A model generated the notes under the pieces. It saw only the letters and a list, made by a program, of their open reading frames with translations. It was not told the DNA's origin and ran no database searches. The position numbers were made by a program, and so were the translations under genes. From assembly GCA_947579605.1 (NCBI GenBank), contig OX388319.1:16009447-16073446 (forward strand): DNA of 64,000 bases. The letters run 5' to 3'. This DNA comes from Athripsodes cinereus (Eukaryota; Arthropoda; Insecta; Trichoptera; Leptoceridae). Shown here one piece after another: positions 34,980 to 46,226 of this stretch. Numbering within the stretch: position 1 is the first letter of the stretch; the number at the start of each line of letters is the position of its first letter.

Positions 34980-36280
34980 TAAACTTTAATAAAAATAATA
35001 AACACTTTATTGTAAAAATAAATTCGTACAAAAGGTGTACATATTGACAAAAGGCAATGACTTCCGGTAAACCTTAAGAATTAAATATTATGTAATAATT
35101 TAGTGCACAAACCCGATAACATATCAATTCAGGAAGATAAAAAGTAATTACTTTAAACTTTTTAATGCAATTTGAAAAAATTAATTAAGAGAGTATTAAC
35201 AAAAAACAAAAGATGAAACACGATGGCTGCGGCGCAGAGAAGTATTTTGAAATTCCTGGAAGCGTAATAGCCGCAAGCTGAAATACTTCCGAGAACATTT
35301 TAATATAACACGACTGATAAAATATTGGCTTTATTCAAAACTCGGTTAAATTTTTTGATATTATTATGCAGTCAAAAATCCGTCGGTTAGAAACTATGTT
35401 AGTGTTCTATTCTGCTCAGCAAACATAATAATAATGTTATATCAACAAAGAAAACTTTTGGTAACCTGTGTTAGTATCGTCGTGATTTATACATTAGGTA
35501 TAAGTTGCTGAATGCAGAGATTAAACTTATTTGCTCTCAGGTGGATTAGGTGTATACATATAAAATCACAGGAAACTATCGTACTTGAATTATTTGATTA
35601 GATAAAATATACACACTTGATCTTGGGAGGATAAGAATCATAGAGGGTCAAAGAGGTGTTGAAAGCAAACAGATCTCCTGGCTCTGTAATATAGGTAAAA
35701 TAATATGATAAGCACAAGATGCGTTGAAAAACTATAGATACATACTGAGGGGAAGTGTATTTGGATTTATTCCCAACTATTTCTGTTTGCCCAGAGTAGG
35801 ATATTTTCTCGCATGCGGGTGAACGTTGAGGGTATCTGACAGGGCACGAGAAGAATCAATATAGAATTATTTATTACTTATATGCTTATTTTTCACCTAT
35901 CTGTCACTTTAATTCAATCACATGCCATACCGTAGCACTTCTGTATATGAAGTACTACTTAAGTAATAAAATATAAGTGAGAATCAATAAATAAACAAAT
36001 AAATAACGTATCGAATTACACCAGAATAGACAAAAATGATCACCGTTTTCTCTTGTAAGAATAATGTCATATGCAGAGAAATAGAATGAAAATATTTTAT
36101 TATGCCCGGTGACATTACGATTCACGCATTGCCTCACTTAATAGGCGTGGGAAAACATCAAATGTTAAAACCCACGTGTGCTTTTTCTATGAGGATAATA
36201 TTATTAGGTATATAACACGCATATTATTATGTTTACCTCATCTCTACTTGATTATTAATAATATTATCATCCTAATCTAT
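34980..36280. other. AT-rich stretch; short LINE-like tail at its left edge
   Basis: AATAATAAACACTTTATTGT at about 34993-35012 resembles the minus-strand tail of the TTTATTGCACAAAA LINE family, but the hallmark is absent. Nothing else is supported. Confidence 0.3.
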
Positions 36281-36284
36281 CTAT

Positions 36285-36585
36285 CTATACCCTCACGCCA
36301 TGTCCCAGGAGGGGTAGGCAGAGAGACCGGAACGCCATATAGATTTATCCTAACAAACTTCTTTCGCTTCGTCCACATTCATCCAGTTTCTCATACATGC
36401 ACGCCGATTTCTTTTACTCAAAACGCAACCGACCTTAAGGATTTGATCCACGTGATCAAGCCACGTAGTTCTTGACCGTCCGCGCTTCCTCACACCCCCT
36501 CTTTCAGATAATACATCCTCTTCGTCATTCTTTCATCTCGCATTCACTCCACATCTCCAAACCATCTTAACTTCCTGTATCGATG
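36285..36585 (-). mobile_element. RTE-like LINE 3' end, copy 2
   Basis: Same family as 2.27-2.70 kb. It starts with CCTCACGCCATGTCCCAGGA and GGTAGGCAGAGAGACCGGAA, then complements of the ACMRN and HVDQIL coding tail and of the PRTT/GRSR region. Coding frame is broken. 3' end of the element is at the low coordinate. Confidence 0.75.
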
Positions 36586-36589
36586 TAAT

Positions 36590-38735
36590 AAAAATAAATT
36601 ATTAGTTTTGAAGTTATTTTCAGAAGAGGGACATAATCTGAAAGTTCACTATAAGTTAATGGAAATAAAACAAAATGTATTGCATCAAAACAATTGCATT
36701 TTATAATATGATGGGGCAACAATAAAACAGATCAGATGAAGTTCTTTATAAGTATCGACTTACAACAGACTAACGAAGGTAATCGTTTAGTGGTTTCTAT
36801 GAAATTTATTGTATTAATTATTGACTTATAACGTTCCTAGGGTTAACTTAAGGAAAAACTTTACTTTCCGATAGCTCGAATCTAATTATGTACAATTTAT
36901 TTGGGTAATGAACAAATCAATTTGAATTGATTTGTTAGATTAAAACGTTAAAATTGAAAACTTAGCTGAGAGCATTATTCTTAAAAACTCAATTAAATTG
37001 AGTAATCTGTCACAGATATTGTCTGTAGTAATTGAAATACCAACAACAGTTTAAATAATAATTAAACATAATACAAGACCTTGATGAAGGAATAGAGCAA
37101 CATCCAAGAGAAGTATATACATATTACGCTATGTTTCTATCGCTTTTAAGAAATTATTGGGTTGAGGTCATACATAAAAGTAATAGGTGCTACAATATCA
37201 CTGTCACACAAAGCGCAAACAAGCTGTAAATTGTGTTAAATTATTTGTGTTTATATTGTACCTCCAGCGGCATCACGGCAATAGAAAACGATACATTCAT
37301 AATGACATAACATCCCATAACAATGTAATGTAATGTAACATAACGTAACGTAATGAATAGTCGGGAACATAAATTAAGGAACGGAATTAATGAATCTAGG
37401 TCGCCGGCACCACCACATCATGGAGATGGGGATATTATTTAATACTTATGTAAGTACGAGTCTAAAGGCAACTGTAAACAAGGTGTACCTACCTATGGTA
37501 GAAAACAATAATAGTAAGAAAGGGATATTATAATTATTATCTATTTGTTAGAGAAGGTTAGGTTAGGTACAATATTATTAAACATAGGCAACTACATATT
37601 TAACTACCTTAATTACAGACTCTTACACGACTATATATCCAATTATGATTTACATAATATTAATTGAACGATCCCTTTCAATCTCAATATTTTTAGTTTA
37701 TTTCAATAATTTCGGATAAATTATTCATTTTTATAATAACGAAAAAAAAGTATTACAATCAAAAGAAATATTGCTCTACATTTTGAATAATTGATGATAA
37801 TTGAATATGAGAATATAATCAATCAAAAGCAATATAGAACGAATAAAAAGCTGATAGAGTTAAGAAGCGAGTAATAATTGCACAACATAATGGATGTCTA
37901 TGGAATAAATACGATGATTAATTTGTTTCTTTTTAGATGCAATAAAGATTGCACTTTAGCATGCGTTACATTTTGCAGTGATACTCTTTGGAAAATCAGT
38001 CATCAGTTTGATTATTGATTAGGTGTTTAAATTTGTATGTCTATGTTAAATTTAACATTTACGCATTGAACAGTGGATCACGAAAAACAAACAATCATAA
38101 TGTTACACGAAATAATAAATTATATAAAATGTTGGTTGATTGGGAACAAAGTGTTTCCGATAAGTATGTAGATTAGATGTGTATTACTAATGCTAATTCA
38201 TTAATTAATCACCACTTTTCACCTAATAGATAGCCATTTATCTTATTACAACATAAAATACTTGATTATCAATAAAAACAAATCTACAATAATAATTATA
38301 TAAACACAGAGTACATACATATAATGTATATCTAATAAAAATAATAATAAAGGTTATATGTACCTATGTCTTAACAATATTTTTTATAATATTTTGCCGT
38401 CGGCTACGGAACCTGGAGCTCGATGTAATGTAAACATTTTTGTTTTCATTTTATTTTCTTAAAATTTACTAAAACATCATCACTACGTTATATTAATAAT
38501 ATTTTTAAGTCAATTCCAAACAGGAGCGAGACGCTGCTAACCAAATAACAGCAAGAATAATAATATTATACAGACACCCGAAAATAATAAAAATTAACTT
38601 TCCTAAAGTAAACATTATCGCTTTTTAAGAAGTTCATGTTCTTTATTATGTATTATGGATTATGTGATAACAATTTTTATATAATAGTTAGGTATGCATA
38701 TGAGTTATCATGAGTGTTATTTATAAAAAAAATCG
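36590..38735. other. AT-rich stretch, no gene seen
   Basis: Includes a short run of tandem AATGTAATGTAACATAACGT-like sequence at about 37321-37355. No coding homology. Confidence 0.35.
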
Positions 38736-38737
38736 TG

Positions 38738-38995
38738 GCGCAACCGGCAAAGAATTGGCCTCCCATTCTTTTTTGTAAGTTTTCGGGTGTCTTATAAAAG
38801 GCAAGATTTTGAAGAAAATAAAGACATTTGGCATGTTAAATTCAGCGATAAGGCTTGCCACCAATCCTGAATGTCTTAAATTTTGTTGACACGGACAGGA
38901 TAACTTGAAGAGAGAGAAAGAGACTGGTCTGTTGGCTACCCCCCACTTGTGGTGATGCCGTAATGGGATAATAATAGTAGAAGTAATGGATAGTA
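38738..38995 (+). mobile_element. Interspersed repeat S, copy 4 (nearly full length)
   Basis: The best-preserved 5' part is GTGGCGCAACCGGCAAAGAA, then TTTTCGGGTGTCTTATAAAA, CTTGCCACCAATCCTGAATG, GACTGGTCTGTTGGCTACCC and GATGCCGTAATGGGATAATA with an ATAGTAGAAG tail. It defines most of the consensus. Confidence 0.75.
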
Positions 38996-38999
38996 TTTA

Positions 39000-39880
39000 T
39001 TAAAAAAAGTATTTTGAAATGGCATACTCAAATTATTTTAACTCTATATCAATATAAAAAATAGTATTAGGTATATTTTCAATACATAAATAATACATAT
39101 TACTTTTCACGATAGTATTTCCTTTCTTATATTTTTATAACAGTGTGTACTCAGTATAAAACTTCTTTTTTTTATCTTGGGGATTAATCAAATATCTGAA
39201 TAAGTAAGTTGTATATGAGTATTATTAATATTTTAATATTCCCTGTCACGCGATTGTAAATATTATATCAATAATACTAATCATAATAAATATATAATGA
39301 TATCTAGTTTATTATCAACACTTTGCGAGTGGTTGAACTTAACATAGTACCTACCTAGTTGTCACAGGTATATTGTGTACCTACCTACGTACTACTTACA
39401 TACCTATACTTTCTTCTGTACAGACTTAATTATTTAAATAAGTAAATACAATATTATTGTTAAGAATATCTAATGATACAAGTAGTGCATGTATTTATAC
39501 CTACAGCTATGTTTCATTAATAGATAATGATAAAACTACACATAATATATTTATTACAAGTACAGTGTTTTATATCGGTGATCAATCAACCGAATAGGGA
39601 ATGAAACACAATATGAGCCGACTGATATCTATGAACGTATTATTCAGGTAAGTGGATATCTTGCAAATCGGAGTGTGTGTGTGTGTGTGTGCAATAATGT
39701 AAAATTGCACAATAATTCTCGGAAAAATTGTTGTTATGAACTACAGCGTAGGGTATATAATAAATGATACAAAGGAAGATATAAACTCAAGACCCACACG
39801 AAATCTTAAGTAGGTACACAGTATTATAGGATAATATCTATCTATCTATCTATATTGTAACGGCAATTATCACATGTAGG
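39000..39880. other. AT-rich stretch with simple repeats
   Basis: A (GT)n tract at about 39672-39691 and an (ATCT)n tract at about 39836-39853. No gene seen. Confidence 0.5.
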
Positions 39881-39881
39881 A

Positions 39882-39955
39882 TAGCCGGTGGACTTACCGC
39901 ATGAATTGGACAAACATGTAGTCCTCTTTGTGCCATAAAAAATAAATCAATTGGA
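39882..39955 (-). mobile_element. Interspersed repeat S, short fragment
   Basis: GATAGCCGGTGGACTTACCG, ACAAACATGTAGTCCTCTTT and GTGCCATAAAAAATAAAT align with the complement of the family near CAGCAGACCAACTGC at 45.6 kb. Diverged. Confidence 0.45.
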
Positions 39956-40215
39956 ATGAGTGATATACTTTATCGCCGAGTTGTATGCTTTACCGTAATT
40001 TGTCAAATGATTCTGCACATTACGCGTTAGTTCAGAAGTTAGTAGTTAGTTCAGGAAGAATCACGCTTCTCGCCTATTGCATAAATTTTTTTGTAACTTA
40101 CTGTAGGTACCTATTGATTGTTTTTTCATTGCATACGTATCGTTTAATAAATATTTTTATACTTATTACTAATAGTAAGCGTACAAACAATACGCAATTA
40201 TTACCAATATTATAA

Positions 40216-40340
40216 CAATAATAATAAAATATCTTTATTGCACAAAAAATATAGAAAAACAAAAAATAAATCAACAATAACTGAACAAATAATTTTGTGA
40301 AAAAGGCGAATTAATCGCAGAAGCGCATATCTTCCAAATA
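40216..40340 (-). mobile_element. LINE 3'-end copy (CGAGTTTATCGC family)
   Basis: GCGAATTAATCGCAGAAGCG and ATATCTTCCAA, with an ATCTTTATTGCACAAAAAAT tail at lower coordinates preceded by AATAATAATAA. Same arrangement as at 8.6 and 48.9 kb. Confidence 0.7.
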
Positions 40341-40344
40341 TTAT

Positions 40345-41120
40345 AGTCAAAAATTGAAAATAAACTTTTATATTCAATACATTGGCACTAATTACCATAA
40401 CAGATCAAACTGTCACTATTTTTATTGTGTGTGAAGTGAGATTAAACAAATCCTTAGATAACTTATTGTTGGCAAGTTGATAAGTAAAACACAGAAGGTG
40501 TTTCAGGTGGTTTCTCGAACATATGAATGATGCTGTAGGCATATAAGATGATGATAATAGTGAAGGATGATCATTATGTACTTTCCTAATACATACTGTT
40601 GGGCATTGTAGGTAAAGAATCATCGGCCACTAAATTCTAGACATTAGGCAGAGCAGAGGCACACACCCATGGTATGGATATTGTATACAATTGTATTTAG
40701 AGAGAAAGGGTAAAGGTATGTAATAGTAGTGTGGTAGATACTGACAGAACTGAACACAACATAACATAGCACAGTACACCATTATGTACCTAGGATAGTA
40801 TTATTATTAGGTAAGTAATGTGTGCTAAATAATGTAGTACGTGGGAGAACAAAGGATATCGATGTGAAATAATATGTTCCTATGAAGCTAAATGTGTTGA
40901 TAAGACATTTAATGTATGATGATTATGTCAGAAAGAGAGTGCGGGACATTGCGCAGGCCGCAGACCCTCTGGTACGTGATGTGTTTACATACACTATACT
41001 ATACTACATCGAGTGTACTCGTGTACTCTGTTTCAGTGTGATACATTGAGACAAAGGGCAATAGGGCCCCACAGGGTCCGGTCCTCACTGGGGTCACGTT
41101 GTAATCAACATATCACTTAC
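40345..41120 (-). other. Start of intron 1 of the AUTS2-like gene
   Basis: Begins (minus strand) at the GTAAGT donor 41120-41115. The segment closest to the exon (41040-41100) is GC-richer; the rest is AT-rich without recognised elements. Confidence 0.6.
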
Positions 41121-41360
41121 CTCTAAATCCTCGTAGGTCCTGAAAGACATGATGGCGAATCCGTCAATGATATCCTCTTCGCCCAGAGGCTCCTTGGACT
41201 TTTTTCTCCTGACGGGTGGCCTGGGGGGCTTTTCTCTGGCTGGGGACTCGTCCTCTCCACTGTCCCCATCCTTCGTCTTGCTTTCCCTCTGGGCTTGCAT
41301 GCGCTGAGCCCTCTCCCGTCTCCTATTCCTTTGATTTCTCTGCTTTACTTCGTTTTCCAT
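41121..41360 (-). CDS. AUTS2 / tay-type protein, first coding exon (80 codons)
   Basis: The exon encodes a highly basic start (MENEVKQRNQRNRRRERAQR), an acidic patch (KDGDSGEDESPARE, about 30-43), a Pro/basic stretch (KPPRPPVRRKKSK, about 44-56) and the family signature EEDIIDGFAI (61-70) followed by MSFRTYEDLE (71-80). Vertebrate AUTS2 and fibrosin-like proteins have the same arrangement, with basic N-terminus, RPPRRKR and EEDIIDGFA-TSF---EALE, and their first exon ends at the same place. In vertebrates the family acts in a non-canonical Polycomb complex and in cytoskeletal control; the fly homologue is tay bridge. The exon ends in phase 0 at GAG/GTAAGT (donor 41120). ATG at 41360 has A at -3 and G at +4; the frame is open a little further upstream but without another ATG. 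The remaining protein is not recognisable in the window, apart from the candidate at 26.4 kb. Confidence 0.85.
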
Positions 41361-41770
41361 CGTTCGCACATTATATATTGCACTAATCCACTTTTTCGTC
41401 ACTACACACGGGTCCGCACTACACTTTTGAAGTCACACATTATTGTTAAATGTAGTTTTCACCGCGATATTTCACTAAATACACCAACTTGCACCTGGAG
41501 AAAGACACTGATTGTTTCCAATGGCGGAACATACACGGTTGCCGCATTGCAAGTAAAATGGCCGCGTATCCCTTTCTCGGCTGTTTTATCACTTCAAAAC
41601 TAATATGCAATTGACTTTCCACGATATCACAACACACTACACATTTAATTTTAACTCACATTTCGTTAATGAGTTTATAAAAACATTTAAAAGCATTATT
41701 CCTCGCATACACCACCAGTCAATACAATGAAAGATGTCGCGCAACACAAGCGCCGCCTAGTGGTCGCGAT
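41361..41770 (-). promoter_or_regulatory. 5' UTR and probable CpG-rich promoter of the AUTS2-like gene
   Basis: Upstream of the start codon, base composition rises and CpG becomes frequent. Two ATGGC/GCCAT sites stand out: AATGGCGGAAC (about 41520) and AAAATGGCCGCG (about 41558). GCCAT is the core bound by YY1 and its fly counterpart Pho. CGCGATATTTCAC, GATGTCGCGCAACAC and AAGCGCCGCC add further CpG. No TATA box is evident. Transcription start is not determined. Confidence 0.5.
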
Positions 41771-41774
41771 GCCG

Positions 41775-42310
41775 AACTGTTACAGTGATGCCACTCTTCT
41801 AAATTACTGTTTCGACCGTAACTAGATGTATTTATCATTAAAGAAAATTGATGGAACATTCAAACAATTTATTATTACATTAAATAATGGAAATTTAGTA
41901 AGGCAAATTTTGTTTGTATGATTTGTGATATTACACTTTATCATCAAAGTAATAAATTTACAATGAATATAATATAATTGCACAGTTGCCATTGGATTAT
42001 TTGATACGGCAACACTACTAACAAAAATATTTTATTTTGTTATGTATTGGTGGTAGGTGTGTGTAAAAACTTCTGTATGTAATCAAATCATATAGGTATA
42101 TACCTACTTAGATAGTTCAGCAACCGGCAACTAATGTCAGATTTAAATACCTATCATATCTTCAACTAATAAATATGCTATCAATTATCATTATTGAAAA
42201 TTTATTTCAACTTATGGAGATTATATTGAAAATACGAGTTATTATTACCTATACTTAATTAGAAACTTTCATCTATACTTTATTTGAACTACAAAGAATG
42301 TCCTTTTTTA
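41775..42310. other. Intergenic AT-rich stretch, no gene seen
   Basis: Lies between the AUTS2-like promoter and a hAT element. No feature supported. Confidence 0.4.
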
Positions 42311-42318
42311 AAACTAGA

Positions 42319-44169
42319 CAGGGCCGGATCTTCATGTCACAGCGCCCCGGTGCAAACATTCTGCAACCCCCCCCCCCAATTATTCTTGGCATCTAAACAA
42401 ATTTTATACCTACTTAGTAAAACAAAATTTTATTAGTATAATCTATATTCATTGCAGAATAGACAAAATATGGTTCATACCTGATGATAGGTAGCATTTC
42501 GAACTTTTGCAATAACTTAATCTAGCTCAATTAGCAAAGTACGCAAGTGAGACGTGGCCATGGTTAAAGAAGGATGAAAGTGACATAAATGCAGTAGAAA
42601 TGAGATTGTTGAGAAGGGTGTGGGAAAAAAAGCCTGAGAGATTGTGTGCGTAACAGTGATATACGAAAGGAATGTGGAATGAAAGTAGGTAGGTGTAATT
42701 ACAATGATGAATGTAAATAAATTAAGATGGTTTGGGCATATGGAAAGAATGAATGAGGACTGAATGGCCAAGAAGGAATATTTGGCTGAGAAAAATGGTG
42801 CCCGGATACGTGGACGTCCGAGGATCGAATAGCAAGAACATGCATGAGGAATTGTATGTCAGTGACGGAAGCGAAAGATGTATGCAAGGATAGAAGGAAG
42901 TGGCGCTCGATCCTTTCTGCCTGTGATGGTATATATGTATGTAATCTAGCTCACAGCCTACTTCGTATTCATTATGTAGCTTATTATAACACTTAAATTA
43001 CTTACTTCAAGGCTGCTTATTAATCAACCCTTAATGAATCACAATTTCTCCGCTCCTGATAGTTTAATGCGGTAATTCATTTTTTAATTAAGTTTATTAT
43101 TAACGAAGTTGTGTGAACTACTAAAATATTTTTTTCTGTTAATTCTAAAACATTGAAAATCACCACTTGAAAAACAACATTACACTCATTTGATGTAAAT
43201 TACTTTTAATTATGAAATCATTTTAATTAATTTATCAAACAATACACAACGTGTATACGCGGTAATATTATAATATTATATGAAAAAAAAAACTAAACAC
43301 CACAAAGTAGGTACACAAAACGTTTTGAGATATTGCATGTTTCATCGTCACCATACGCAAGAAAACTGATGTATCCAGAATTTTTGGACTTCGTAAATCT
43401 TAACTACAAAAAATGTGTGTCCGAAAACAACCTAATCTTTCAATATAAGATAGGCAGCATAAGAAATACATGGATAGGTTGAAATAGTAGGTATATATCA
43501 ACATCTGGAATATTATACTATACTAGGTCCTAGAACAATGTACACCCAATATCACTATATACACCCCTACACAATACTATATATATATTACAATGTTATC
43601 TATAGACAGCTGAGTGAGGCATATGGATATTAGAAATGCGTTATTGGGTTCAAGATTTGTATCTTGAACCTACTCACGCAAGAATGCATCAAGTGCGAAG
43701 ATACAAAACTGCATATAAAAGAAAGGGATAGAAAATCCAATGAACCTGTACAAGTGATAAAATCTATAGAAATTGCGCCATTTATGCTAATGAGCTAAGG
43801 ACCATGGTATACATTATGAAGTATTTTAAAGTAGGTACGTATGTATATACTGAGACATTATGGGCACAGCTATGTGAATTGATGAATGAACGTTGTATAT
43901 GTATATATTAGTATAGCTATAGGAGCGTAGGTGGGTACCTGCTAGCTTTGGGATAAAGTTTTTATATACATACCTACATAGGTAGGTAGATAGGTTGTAC
44001 ATATTTTTTACTATGTAGGTTTGAGTATTGCATAACCAAAACAATTTGCGCGCGAGATTTAAAAATACATATTATGAATGTTACTTTTGATTACGTATTT
44101 GGGCATTACTTGGCGGCCTTGGCGCCCTGGTTTCCTGCACCAAATGTACCTATGGTGGATCCGGCGCTG
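42319..44169. mobile_element. Non-autonomous hAT element (1851 bp) with 8-bp target duplication
   Basis: AAACTAGA occurs immediately outside both ends (42311-42318 and 44170-44177), an exact 8-bp duplication as made by hAT transposases. Terminal inverted repeats begin CAGGGCCGGATC (left) and, complemented, CAGCGCCGGATC (right); CAGNGNCGG is a common hAT terminus. A C13 run (about 42367) lies near the left end. No transposase ORF is present. The interior holds an RTE LINE fragment (42535-42955). Confidence 0.85.
42535..42955 (+). mobile_element. RTE-like LINE 3' end, copy 3, nested in a hAT element
   Basis: The plus strand keeps ACKSTQVRRGHG-type remnants, then MRLLRRVW, NKLRWFGHMERMNED and RIRGRPRIE in shifting frames. 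It ends in CGCTCGATCCTTTCTGCCTG and TGATGGTATATATGTATGTA. Several frameshifts and stops; dead copy. Its 3' end is at the high coordinate. Confidence 0.7.
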
Positions 44170-44179
44170 AAACTAGATA

Positions 44180-45075
44180 GGTACCTACCTATACAAATCA
44201 CTCGAATCGGGTGGATTGCCGTAACCAATTAATTAATACCTACATATCCACAACATTATCTTATATAGTAGGTAGGTATGTAAAAAAAGGTATATGTAAG
44301 TATATATTTACAAGATTTCATGATTTTTTCCTTGTTTTCATGTCAATAACGGTACGAGTCTGCCTAAAACATTAATCTGTGAATAGGTAATCAACTTTTT
44401 CATTTATTTATTTTGTGATCATTAAATTGAGTAGGTAGGTACCTAATTGTATGATTACATAGTTTTGTCAATTTTTTTGCATTATTTTTTCTATATCAAC
44501 CGGTATCAATTTTTTCTTGTTTTTATGTAGGTATTTCAATTTATTATTCTCAAATTAGTATTAGATATAAGGCAATAAAGCAAATCGAAAACTGGACTGC
44601 TTTTCATTAGTTATAAAAAGAATATTAATTATTCTCATTATATAGGGAAGAAAACAATAAAAAATACCTTTCTAATGATATTATGATAGCGTGAGACAGG
44701 GGTCTAACTTGGGACATTGAGTTGCACAAAGTTAATATTGTGTGCAGTAAACATGACGGTACGTATATATTGAAGAATTTGTTTGTAGTTTTGTAAAAAA
44801 AATATTGAGTACATATACAAAGTAAAAAAATAAACTAAATATTGGACCATCACAGTGTCATCAGACGCGTTTGACATTTTTTTGCCTACTGATAATTTAT
44901 TGATTAAAAATATCAAAACATAATATTTTAGGGAATCTCATATGAAGAGAATTATATACCCACACGTGAAGATCACTGAGTATTATTATTATTATAATGT
45001 AAGTAGGTGGCTAAAATTTGTACGGCACAATAAAGGGACGTCACTCATTAGCTAATCTAAATTATTAGGAAAGTA
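44180..45075. other. AT-rich stretch, no gene seen
   Basis: Dense GGTAGGTACCTAC-like motifs (44186, 44272, 44430). Otherwise no feature. Confidence 0.4.
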
Positions 45076-45078
45076 GCT

Positions 45079-45265
45079 TTTTGAATGTTTTTTTAAATAT
45101 TCTACAATGCACATCCGTTACTTGATTTTATTTAAAATCGCGATCGATTTCGGTAAACCTTTACCATTGACGAGCGAGATAATACGAGGTTTACCGAAAT
45201 CGATCGCGATTTTAAAAAATCAAGTAACGGATGTGCATTGTAGAATATTTAAAAAACATTCAAAA
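45079..45265. repeat. Long foldback (about 80-bp arms)
   Basis: Arms 45079-45159 and 45188-45265 are complementary with only 1-3 base length differences. They share TTTTGAATGTTTTTT, ATTCTACAATGCACATCC and CGCGATCGATTTCGGTAAAC. The 28-base spacer contains TTGACGAGCGAGATAATACG, followed by GAAATCGATC. This is vaguely like the hammerhead skeleton seen at 31.9 kb, but no stem II can be drawn. Confidence 0.85.
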
Positions 45266-45464
45266 TGTCTCGTAACTGTTACATAGTTAATCCTTCTAAA
45301 ATAACTGATATGGAAAATAGCTAATAGCAATTTTAATCTCTAATATTCATAATTAAAAAACTAAGTTAATACATGTTTCATTCTTTCTACTACATTATAG
45401 CTAAACAAATAGTTAAATTGTTTCATTTGATTTGTTTTTCATTTTTGTTAAAAATGATCGTGCA

Positions 45465-45505
45465 ATCAATGTACAGTAAAGAATGAATAAATATAAAAAA
45501 TAATT
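45465..45505 (+). mobile_element. LINE tail fragment
   Basis: CAATCAATGTACAGTAAAGA then ATGAATAAATATAAA matches the terminal tail of the LINE at 27.5 kb. Short, 5'-truncated. Confidence 0.5.
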
Positions 45506-45591
45506 TGTTCCACATTATGTTTGATGACTTAATAGTGTTTTGTAAAAAAAAACGCTTTCATTCCGTTATATGTATTATTTACTATTACTAT

Positions 45592-45672
45592 ACCATTAAG
45601 TGGGATAGCCAGCAGACCAACTGCACGTAATAAACATGCGAGTTGTCCTCTCCGTGCCAGTAAAAAATAAAT
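45592..45672 (-). mobile_element. Interspersed repeat S, short inverted copy
   Basis: TTAAGTGGGATAGCCAGCAG, CCAACTGCACGTAATAAACA and GTTGTCCTCTCCGTGCCAG are the complement of the family 3' half. It lies about 40 bp from a direct copy. Confidence 0.65.
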
Positions 45673-45710
45673 AAGCGTATTAGTAAACGAATAAATAATT
45701 AAATTAAATT

Positions 45711-46045
45711 TGGAACCCGTGGAGTCCCCGGTGAAGAATTGGCTTCTATTATAGGTCTCCCACTCTTTTATGTAAGTTTCCGAGGGTCACTAAAAGACAG
45801 GTGTTCGTAAAACATCACATTTAAGTCATTTAGTTCAGGCGATGAGGTATGTCACCTATTCTGAATGTCTTTATTTTATTGGCACGAAGAGGATAACACG
45901 CATGTTTGTTTTTATCGTTTACGTGTTTATATTTACCTATATGCTTTTCATCTGTTGTGTTCCATATGAAATAAATAAATAAATTACTTGCAGTTAGTCC
46001 GCATGCTACCTCATTTGTGAGATATGCCGTGATGGTACCTATAGG
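45711..46045 (+). mobile_element. Interspersed repeat S, copy with internal insertion
   Basis: Begins GGAACCCGTGGAGTCCCCGG and passes TTATGTAAGTTTCCGAGGGT, TCACCTATTCTGAATGTCTT and TTGGCACGAAGAGGATAACA. Continuity then breaks for about 80 bp (45910-45990, with ATAAATAAATAAATT at its end) before CAGTTAGTCCGCATGCTACC and GATATGCCGTGATGGTACC. The break may be a nested LINE tail. Confidence 0.65.
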
Positions 46046-46226
46046 TTGATAGGTGAATAAGAATAATATTAAATTGTATTTTTTTATTAGTTCTAACATT
46101 TTTTATAAATTTTATTTTAATATCCCTTCAAGTTGCATTACCTAGATTGTTTGTACTCGTATGTAGGTGCTGGGTGGCCCATATTATTTTGTTATTGTAT
46201 GTATGGGTTTATGTATATGTGTACAC

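Noticed and set aside
41361..41402. Upstream extension of the AUTS2-like frame to a GTG codon
   Set aside because: Eukaryotic initiation needs ATG here; the ATG at 41360 has a good context and family-like downstream sequence.
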